Assembly (NCBI RefSeq): GCF_000699445.3
Contig: NC_067198.1
Coordinates: forward strand, 3,849,301-3,913,300
DNA length: 64,000 nt
Direction: 5' to 3'
DNA from: Schistosoma haematobium
Taxonomy: Eukaryota > Platyhelminthes > Trematoda > Strigeidida > Schistosomatidae
The translations under genes and the position numbers were made by a program. The notes beneath the pieces were generated by a model. That model did not search any database. It saw nothing but the letters and a program-made list of their open reading frames with translations, and was not told where the DNA came from. Shown here in pieces: positions 27,401 to 39,000 of this stretch (position 1 is its first letter; each line of letters opens with the position of its first letter).

Positions 27401-30400
27401 AGGCTGCTGCTACACTGGTCGTTTTCTCCTGCATTTGTTGTTGCGTGTGTGATAGTAGAAGAGCCAGATCATCAGCGAAGTCTAGATCGTCCAACTGCAT
27501 CCTAGATGTTCATTGTATCCCGTGCTTCCATTCAGATGTTGATGTCTTCATGATCCAGTCGATCACCAGGAGAAAGAGAAAGGGTGAGAGTGGGCAACCT
27601 TGCCTGACACCGGTCTTTACCTCGAACAAGTTTGCCAACTGTCCCCCATGCACGATTTTGCAGTTTAATCCATCATAGGAATTGCGTATGATGTTGACTA
27701 TCTTCTCAGGTGTGCCGTAGTGTCGAAGAAGCTTCCATAGTGTTTTCCTGTCCATGCTATCAAATGCTCTTTCGTAGTCAATGAAGTTGATGTAGAGTGA
27801 TGAATTCCATTCAGTTGTTTGTTCCGCAATGATCCGTAATGTTGCGATGTGGTTGGTACACGATCGATCCCGCCTGTTGGTCTCGAAGTTGCGTGTCTAC
27901 GGATTCCTTCATTCTGTTTAACTATACTCTGTATTGGCTGGCTTCTCATGAATATTTTTTTAGCATAGAGCTGTGGAGATTGTTAAATTTCATTGAAATT
28001 ATAATTGATTTAAGTTAGATCGGCATTGAAAACCTGGAAGCATTGGATAAATGTTTCATTTTCATATCTACTCACCTACAATGTCGCTTGCGATCGCTCA
28101 ACACTGAGTTAGCACACAACGATGCTATTATGTAAAATTTATCAATCCATGACATTGTGCGATCATCTTCCATTGTCTCTGGTGAATAACTACTTCACAT
28201 CGGACAAGGATTTACTCCACTAGTCATAACTTCACATTAGAACTCCGCGAATTTTCTTCTCGAGATTACTCACTACAGTGCACGTGATAATAATACAGGA
28301 TTGTGGATGGACACTGATGGTTAGTCCCATACTTTGGCAAAACGGCCGACCAGTATTTACATGTATAAAATGGTTGTCTAACTTAGATTGGTTTATGATT
28401 TCAATGAAATCTCCATAAACATTTTACTCATGTTTCCACAGTGTTTGTCAACCTGTTAGGATAATTATTTTTTAAATGAGAGAAACTTCAAAGATTACCT
28501 GATTACGTGTTTTTATTAAGAATGAAAGCTTCTAAAGGTTTTTTGGTCAGAGGATGCTGTGCATTATCAACATACTTGATCTTGCATGGTTACTAATTAA
28601 TTGAAGTCGCAACTGGAATCTATTGTAAGTTAATACCTTGGTTTTAAGGTAATGAATAATTCATCATCAGGCTAGAATATATTGGGTTTCTCGCTGTAAA
28701 GCCGTCACTTGTCACTACTTTGTAATCTCAAACTAAAATGAAACATTTGTCTAGCACTATTGTTTAAAGCCATTGTTTAACTAAAATTGGTTTGTGTTTA
28801 TTATCGTTACCTTCTATATTGCTTACTTTGAAATATATATTACTTGTTTATAAATAAGTAGTTCAGATGAGAATTCAATTTATTTTATGATTTATGTTAA
28901 TTTCGAGATATACGATCGATTAATTGACTTCATGAGGTAACGAAATCCGCTAAATGATCAATCGTCATTGTAGTTACATTCAATTTGATTGTTATTGTAT
29001 CCAGAACTTGTAAATTTTTGAATAGAACTAGGTACTGTGTTTCTGCTTACGTTGAGTAACGGTTTTATATGCGTTCAACTGATTACTATTTTGCTTCGGA
29101 TTCCTGAACTCATTACTTGAATTTTTATGTTTTCCGTTGCTTTGCTACTATTATGACTGTATGTAGAATTAAGTTAACCTTTGTTTCTTAACTTTATTTC
29201 ACTGAAGAAATCAAAATTGCTCACAAGAAATTCGACCAATATTTTCTCTCACCAAACATCCGTTAATAATTTTAGCATGAAATCCTTAAGTAGTATCTTT
29301 AATTTGAGCAACGACTTGCGAATATGACTCAGGATCTGATTATTTCTACAGGCGTTTTTGAAAGGATTCGTTAAGTTTTAATTGAGATTAGATTAAGTAA
29401 CTTTTCTCTATCAGAAGTGGTTTTTAATAGTTGAGATCATGAATCAATTGAAGCTCGACCACTATGGAAAACCTGGGAGCAAGGCCGTTTCGTTTCGCCC
29501 CTTCAGATTCGAACCCAAGACTTCTTAGTCTCGCGCTCGAGCGCTTAACCCTTAGTCCACTGAACGGGCATCCAATGGTGGTAATGTTTAACTTCAACCA
29601 ATCCACAAAATTGAGCTGAAATTATAATTGAAATTTTTAAACTGTCGACCTCAATCACCAGTGTTATAATGCTGTAGTTAATAGATGATTATTTGAATCG
29701 AACGTTCAATCTCTGAGATTGATGCTTTTAGTGTTACTCGTTGACAAGTTTGATCAATCTCAACTATTAACAACAAAAGCTTCTTGTAAACGGCTATCCA
29801 ATGCTGACTAGTATTGGGGATGGTTGGAAGAAAGTTAGGGATGGCCAAACCAAAACGCGACATCATTCCTTGAACTCACTAGCGTCTAGTCTGAGCCATG
29901 TAAGTAGATGCAGACTACTTCGTTGGGGTCCACGTGACTATCATAATCAATAGATAGAGATGCTGGATGACATGACTCAGAATCGATCACAATGGTGTAG
30001 GTGTATACACTCTTTGTTTTCCCTTAAATTGAGATTAAAATCGCTTCATATCTTTCTTTTCTAGAAATAATTCTTTCTCCATGTACTATATCGTTATGCA
30101 CAATCGTTCTTTTATATGTTACTAGCATTATTATATTAACTACTTTTATAAATTCGATGTTGTTGGAGTGGTCGAGAAAATTGCTTGCAAAAGGCAAGCA
30201 AACATCATGAAACACTAAGAAGCGTTTCACCTAATCAGCGTTCACTTGAAGTTTTAGCCAAAAATATCAAGGAAGTGAAACGTCACATGCAGAGGGTCTG
30301 ATTGGCTGATTGCTACATTGCTATGTTTAGTAGCATTCCAGAATCTTCGAGCAACCCAAGGATACCTAAAAATATTATAGAAACCCTATATTTTTTGTGT

Positions 30401-31292
30401 TAAAATGAACGTTGGAGTAAACTACTTCTCGAATATTTTGAGTCTTTTCTCTCCTGTTCAGGTTGCTGTATAGTTCTAGCTTGGGGTTTACAGAATAGCT
30501 TAGGAAACGAATATAGCGTTCAATCCGCAAGACATATCGGGTGTTCATGTTGTTGTGCTAATGAGGTGTGGCAACTTGAACCGATGCATGTAAGTGCCTG
30601 TTCCTACATTCTAGCTGACTGACCGATTGTAAACGGATATTAGGATTATATCTGAACAAAATATGAGTCATTTTATATAAACAAACTATTTTTCATACAC
30701 AATTAATTTACATAATAATAATAATTTCTTTATTATTATTTTTTTCTCAAAAAAATTCAGTTTCAAGAACCACCTCCACGTCGTAAAGGATTTCGTGATT
30801 TCTTTCGTTCTGGTAAATTCAATTCAGTTACATATCTACATCAGAAGTTACGCAAAACTAAACAGCAACAACAACAACAAAGTCAACCTAGTACAACACT
30901 ATTAGGTAAATCTAACATCATAATAAAAGATAAAATAGATAATAATAATGATAATCATCATTTATCACGAGTTAAACAAACAATTAACTTATCTAATCTA
31001 TTTTCAAATAAATTACGTTCAACTAAAATTGATAAAACAAATACTCAATCAGACAAATTGAATGATCATCATCATCATCATGATCATAATAGTAACATAT
31101 CTTCTAATCTCTTAGTTACTAACAATATAAATCATAACACCATAATTAATCATACTAATCTTATTAATCATGAAGAAACTAGTCAAGAAACATTTATCAT
31201 GGATGATTCTATTTCTACTAAATTAGATGATATAGAAATACAATCAATAAAGACTAATGAAAATTATCATAGAAATGAAATCAATCAAATCG

Positions 31293-31324
<32 letters not shown>

Positions 31325-31669
31325 CAATTATTAAAAATCAATAATATCAATATTAATTCAGCTAGATTATTTAATGAATTCACGAAAGATAATTATTATA
31401 AAGAATCTATCTTGTATTATTATTCAAGTCGTTGTTTACCACCAGTTATTGAAGCATTAAATTTAGATATAATATTCAAAAATTCTAATCATATATTAAA
31501 TAATAATAATATACAAATGAATATAGAAAATAAAAAATTTATTGGACATTGTATATTACCACAATATGAAAATAATCATTTAAGTTCATATAATAGTAGT
31601 AGTATATCCATGGATGAATTAAATTTACATCATTCTTCAATTTATATACAACAATCAGGTAAGTTCTAT

Positions 31670-31715
<46 letters not shown>

Positions 31716-32995
31716 CCTCAAATGCCTTGGTACGGCCGAGAGTGGGGACAGTCCACTCTCCTTCTCGAAATGCTCTCATATGGCCACGCGTATATAGCCT
31801 CTGCCTGGGAAGTTCTACTCACTGCCTTCTCGTGGCGGGGAGTTGTTTACGAAAATGAGAGGACGAAAAGCCAATGTGTGGCGCTTTAACCGGATTTCAA
31901 ACTAATGGTGCACATGGGCTGGCTCCAGTATCCTGAGGGAACAAATGGTGTATGAACCAACTGTTGGTCACCGGCTTTCATGGGACTGCATCTCCTCACG
32001 ATGCTCCACTGCCTTGTGGATCAGACCTTCAGGTCGAAGGCTCGGGATGTGGCCCCTTAGGGAAACCATTTGCTTCGGTTTGGGCACCCAGGCGGTATCA
32101 CAGCCCTCACACATATCAAATGGGATTTGTGTGGCGCGTATGTATTTGGAGCCTCCTTGTACCAATATCTATGTGTTAAAATGAATAAATAAATTATTAC
32201 TAATAATAATAATGTATTGTGAAAATAATAATTACAAAATTCACGCAAGTTTATAATCAGTCAGTTACAATGTAGGATCAGGTATATATATGCATTGGTT
32301 CAAGTTGTCATACCACATCAACACAACAAGACTAGATGTTAGTGACTTCAATAAATGATGCCACATTTTGATTTGGCCCCCCCCCTAACTTTATCCCGAC
32401 CGTCTCTAACACTATCATTGTGCGTTGTAGTAATCGATGTTCAGGTATACGTAACACTTGACTCAATCATCTCAGTCGATAAAGATTCACAATCTCATCA
32501 ACTGATTTACCATCATTCATTAATACTGTACGTCTAACCTCATTATTCTTTGTAATTCCGAACAGATTTGTTTCTCTTACCGATTTCACGCAAGTTTATA
32601 ATTAGTCAGTTACAACGTAGGAACAGGCATATATATGCATCGTTCCAAGTTGTCATACCGCATTAACACAACAACATGAACACTGAGTTTATAGAAGTAG
32701 TTAATTCAGTGATGGTGGTAATGTATAAAAGAAGGATTGTATATAAGGATATAGTGCAGGAAGAAAGAATTAGTTGGTAGAAAGAGAGGTATAAGACAAT
32801 TAGAATCTAACGGTTTAATGAAAATTTCATGCAATTGGTTCAAGAACAAATATTGGTGCAGAATAGTATGAATTCATATTATTTCAAGGTTTCTCGTCAG
32901 CTGCTTACAAACCAAAAAAATGTGATAGAATTTTTACATTGAGATAGAGTGAGAACAGTTGACATAGATAAGTGTAAATAACTGGGTTACAATAA

Positions 32996-33066
<71 letters not shown>

Positions 33067-36000
33067 TAGAACAGGTCAGAGGTCAAAAGGAATTAATTCG
33101 GGTTGGGTGGTGTAATAATGGAATTGAATAATCATAAGATAGGTTACGTAATAATAATTAAATAGAATATGAAAAGTTAAGATAATTTAGGAGGATCAGG
33201 TGGTGGAAATGTGTGAATAATAATGTGGTTTAAGAATTATGTAATAGGGGAGGAATATAAATATTTTAAAATAAATAAAAATAAAATAATTAAAAAATAA
33301 TAATAATAATAAACGGTTACCAGGGTAGTGATAAGTTTATTAAAGTCTCTTTTTGAATGCATAAGTCAGGTTTAAGTTTTTTGATCATAATGGCTTCAGC
33401 CAAACGGAGGGTGGTCGTACTTCTTTGTTTATTGATAATTTTGAAAGCATGAGGAATGTCGATGGTGTGCCCGGTGTCAAGTAGATGTCGAGCTATTGCG
33501 CTGTTGAAAGCCTTAGTCCCACACAGCCTCAAGTTTTTTGGAACATGCTCAGACAAAGAGTGTATGCACCTACACCATTGTGATCGATTCTGAGCCATGT
33601 CATCCACTATCTCTAACCATTGATTACGATGGTCACGCGAACCCCAACGAAGTAGTCTGCATTTACCAACATGGCTCAGACTAGACGTTAGTGACTTCAA
33701 GGAATTGTTAGGTCCCGATAATTATAATGAATGGTAACTTTGGGTTCCTTTTATGGACCAATAATAAATGTATATTTTCATCGTATAATTGTTAAGTAAC
33801 TAAACTATTCATATTCATATTCCTCTTATTATAAACTTTATTTTGACCTATGAACCATCATTATACGTTTTACCATTCTTGAGTTATAACCAGTACATTA
33901 ATTACTACCTCCCTCATTCACAGCCACATCTGGCTAATTCTTGTACAAATATTGTTTCATATTTTATTGATACATTGTGGTCTGTTTGATTGGTATATAA
34001 ACTCAGTATGTTTGAAATATAAGGATTCGTATTGCAGATGCTGAGACTGGTGTTCTGGACTTAATTGGCTGGGCTAGGCGGAAAGTAGGACCAATCAAGT
34101 CTCTAGGCTGCTCATACGGGTTTACGCGTCATTGTTTCGATCGATAAGTCACTACTCTCTAATCGGCGGTCACAAGTTATAACAGGAATGATGCCACATT
34201 TTGATTTGGCCCCCCCCTAACTTTATCCCGACCGTCTCTAACACTATCATTGTGCGTTGTAGTAATCGATGTTCAGGTATACGTAACACTTGACTCAATC
34301 ATCTCAGTCGATAAAGATTCACAATCTCATCAACTGATTTACCATCATTCATTAATACTGTACGTCTAACCTCATTATTCTTTGTAATTCCGAACAGATT
34401 TGTTTCTCTGACTTGTAAGCACAGAAATTGTTAAAACCTCATAAATTCCAGATCTTTCTTGTTCAGTTCATACATTATTTATGTTAAAACACGAATTTCC
34501 CTGATTTCAATACATTAAAGTATTAGGTTACGAAATATATTTGATTGAATTCTTCTTTGTTATATCTCATATTATAATGACCTTATTCTAAGACTGTTTT
34601 TAATATATTTTTTGGAATGTATTAATAAAATGGCATAGTGAATACGTTCTTGAATTTGTTAGAACTTAAGTTACTAGAAAATCTAAGAGAAAAAAATTTA
34701 CATCAATCATTCAATCAGTTACAGTCAGCGTAGAACATTGTACAAAATGTATCGATCCAAATTGTCATATCGTATCAACACAACTTGATGGAACTGTCAA
34801 AATCAAAGTAATGAATGTATCACTGACAGTAAGGTGGATTACAACCAAAATATGCGATTAGTGAAGAAAGAATTAATTCTTAGTATAAAAGGTTGAAAAA
34901 ATTTCTATGTCTACAGAAAACAACAGTAGGTTTTTTTTTCTTGGGCTGTTGTTATGTTGGTTAACTTGAATGCTACTACTGATTCGTCTTACTCGGAACG
35001 GAACGAAGAATCAAGGATTCAGAGACTCGATAGGCTATACTCGTCCGTTGTCTCCGACTTAACTAATTCGATCCAGAAGCCTTGGTAAGATGTAGATAGT
35101 CTATTCTACAGACGACCAGAAGATACCAGGTCCATCAAGCACACAAATCAAGCGTATTTATACAAAATATATATATAATCGATATTGCCACTGAAATATT
35201 TAAACATTTAATCGATAAGTTCGTCAATCGACTATGTGCATGGGTGGTAAGAAATGCCAAAACATACATCTGTATACAAGTTCAACAAAGATAAAATTAC
35301 AAAATATGAGTTTTGAGGATCTAACGTCCCCGACAGCTGTGATGACAGGAAAGTAATTTTATGACCCCTTTCTCTAGTCTAATTATCTATTAGTTCACCT
35401 ATATGACCAATAATATCGGTGACTTATTGATCAATTGAAATATCTAACAATAAACCACACCCAATGCGTTAATGCTTTTTTTATCCTTGAGCTCCTTCTA
35501 ACCTAGTGGCTAATCAAAAGACGAAATCAGAAAGCAGACCAGTTCTTTATTGTACGCCATAAGTGGAAGAGAACTGAATAATATATCCGTAATAAGTTAT
35601 TGGTGACTTGAGTAAAGTACAAAATATAACGAATATTTATGTACCATTCAAAAACTTGTAAGCAGGAGAATATGGAAATACAACAATTTAAGTATTTAAT
35701 AATAGAAAGGCGAAAATCAAAACAATACTTTCAGGTATGATAGTTTCGAAAGTTCAACTTTCCTAGTTATCGCGCCGTCCCTGACCGGGTAGTCTATACG
35801 TACCCGTATGGGTCAGACTAAGAGTCAACGATTTCGGGAACTGATACCACGTTTTCATTTGGCCACCCCTAACTTACTTCCGCATCAGTTCGCATTCTAC
35901 GTCGAGAGAGGCAGTGGTTAAGCAAACGTACCATATCTCAAACATCCCGGTCAATAAAGGTTCACAACCTTATCCCCTGATTTGCCGTCTTTGCTTAGTA

Positions 36001-39000
36001 TCCTCAGTCTTATCTTTTTATTCATTTTTTAAACACATAAACGTTGGTACAAGGAGGACCAAACATATGCGCCACAAGTCAAATGATTTGTGTGAGGGCT
36101 GGGATACTACCCGGGCGCCCAAACCGAGGCAGCTGGTTTCCCTAGAGGGTCACTCCACAAGCCTTTGACCTAAGGGTCTGATCCTCAAGGTGGTGGAGCA
36201 ATGTCAGTAGATGCACTCCCATGGTAGTCGGTGACCAACAATGGGTCCATACATATGTTAATAACAGACTGACCAATTGCAGTCTTAAACCTCAATGGGA
36301 AGATACAAGCCAAACAATACCAAGTGAATAAGTCCATACGCTCAGGATTCTGGAGTCCATTTCCACCATTGGTTTGGAACCAGGGTTTTCCAACTCCTCT
36401 AGGTGGATCTTCCATATCCACCCACCCGGTAACAACTCCGGGCATTCGCTTTTCGTCCTCTGAATTTCTTTAACAACGCCTTCACCGTGAGAAGGCAGTG
36501 AGTAGGACTTCCCTGTCATTGTTTGTATGCACGTGGCCATGTGAGATCATTTGGATAGGGAGAGCTGACTCTCTCCACTCTCGGCCGTACCAGGGCATTT
36601 GGGGGCATCCTGAGTCTAATCACATCATTTCCCATCTAATCGTTTCATGTTACGCTAGAAATGCTTCAAAGATATTACTGACAAGTACTCCTATTTTACT
36701 TTCCATTACTATCAATATTTTGATTTTCTAGCTTCAAAAAACTTTATAATTAATGATAATTTCATCAACTTTTCCCACATTGACTTTGTCGTCTAGTTGG
36801 ACTATGATAGTAGTAACACTTTAGAAATGAGTATTTACTTCATATTTATGAATGCCAACTATTTCAAACGCTGTTTAGCTAAAATGTAGTAATTCGGATT
36901 TTATAATAAAAGTTTAACAAACATTAATCATATTTTATAGAATTCTGACATTTCCTATATGTATTCAACACCCATTGTAGTGAATGAGAACACAAGTGGG
37001 AACAATCGAATGTATTTGAATACAGAATTACAGAACATCTTAATAAATACTTCCTTTGCAAAATGTCCATCAATCGTCTCAGACTTCATTGTTTGTTTTT
37101 TTGTTTCCACACCAGTCATTCTCTGTTCTATCTTGTTAACCCTCTGCTGCCAGGCCAGGTATTTCACTTTCGATTGATGTTACATACTATCTATCTATTT
37201 ATCTATCGACATCAGTATCACACACTGTTATGTCTTGCTGATTGGACGCTATATTCGTTCCGAAGCTATTCTGATAACCCGCACGCTAGAACTATACAGA
37301 GACCTGAACAGCGCAAAGTATGAGAGAAACACTTTACTCCAAGGTTTGTTTTTGTACAGAAAACATGGGTATTTAACGTTTGTTAAATCAACATCATATT
37401 TCGGCCAATCGGTTAACGATATATTATGCTACTGACCAATAGGTAGCACGCCATGTTGGAATTCTAGAGTACTCCATCATGCTCTGATTGACTAGGACAC
37501 TTTGGCTCCTTTTGGGCCTCTGGAGGCTCCGTTGAAGTTCTCCGAAAGCCGACACACCACACCAGTATCTATGTGATTATTTGATCAAAGTCTACATGAG
37601 TTTGTCAGTATTTTTTTTTAACCATATCTTTCTATACTATAGATTTTGAATCATTAGAATCAGCTAATCATCGTTTCGATCTGAATAAAGATATTAAATT
37701 AGATAACCAACATGATAATGATGAAAATCTCACTATGCTCAAGGATTTAAAACTCAATCTTGTCAAGGAGAAAAGTGTTCAAAATGATAAAAATCAATTG
37801 GAAGAAGAATTAGAAATAAATACAGCTAGAACTCTTACAGTACGTATACACAATGGTAGTTCATTTGAGTTACCTATTGAATCTGATATTTATGCACAAA
37901 CTCCATCTGAATTAAAACAATGTCCATTATCAGATAATACTTTATTTAATTCTTATGAATCTGAAAGTCCTGATGAAATATGTTTAGTAAAAGAGGCATG
38001 TAAACGAAATTACAAATTATTACAACGTGGTGTTGACTTCATATTATTATGGTTACCAAGTAAGTTCATGTAATACAATCTCATTTTATTATTTTTTTTA
38101 GAATTAAAATTTTAATGTTGCTATACTGTACAACAACATGGAAACAATTTAGAAAATTTCAAAAATAATTTTGATATTTAGAAAATTTAAAACAAATAAC
38201 GGGAACCATGAGAAATTTGTGACATTCCAAATGTGTATATCAAAACTAAATGTTGTTATTTACATTCACTCACCTGACGTAGTTTATCGTCTTAGCGCCC
38301 AAATGCCCTGGTACGGTCGAGCATTGGGAGAGTTTGCTATCCCTCTCCAAAGGCTCTCACATGACCACGCGTATATAGCCTCTGCCTGGGAAGTCCTACT
38401 CACTGCCTTCTCGTGGCAAGGGTGTTGTTTACGAAATTGAGAGGACGAAAAACGAATGTCTGGCGCCTTAATCGGGTTGGTGGACATGGAGAGTCCACCT
38501 AAGGGAGTTGGAAAACACTGGTTCCAAACCAATAGTGCACATGGGCTCCAGTATCCTGAAGGAACAAATGGTGTATGAACCAATCGCTGGTCACCGGCTT
38601 CCATGAGACTGCATCTCCTGACGTTGCACCACTGCCTTATGGATCAGACCTTCAGGTCGAAGGCTCGGGGAGTGACCCCTTAGGGAAACCATCTACTTCA
38701 GTTTGGGCACTCGGGCAATATCCCAGCCCTCACACATATCAAATGAGATTTGTGTGGCGCATATGTATTTCGTGCCTCCTTGTACCAATATCTATGTGTT
38801 AAAATAAAATAAAAAATAATCGTCTTAGTACAAACTAAGGTGATCGATTTCTGTTATCAAATTTGTTTTTCAAAATGTCATTAAGTCCCACCAAACTAGT
38901 TCTACTCACTACATTCATATGGAAAAAACTTTTCTCAAAAAAAAGGATGAGTTAGAAGAAGATCACTGATGGTTAGTTAGATCATATTGGTTGGTACTGA

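Larger units (their letters stand above)
32603..34410 (-). mobile_element. LINE family A, host of nested insertions
   Basis: The LINE's minus-strand sequence is split into 32603-32824, 33542-33705 and 34185-34410 by a Penelope-like insertion and a solo LTR. The pieces join in family A order (…aatgaaa|gacaaagagtg…; …caaggaat|gatgcc…). Coding remnants include [20 protein letters not shown]. Confidence 0.82.

Noticed and set aside
31058..31858. Independent 266-codon gene
   Set aside because: The frame is exon 9 of the flippase read through its donor into a microsatellite and a family C repeat; phase and splice sites fit the exon.
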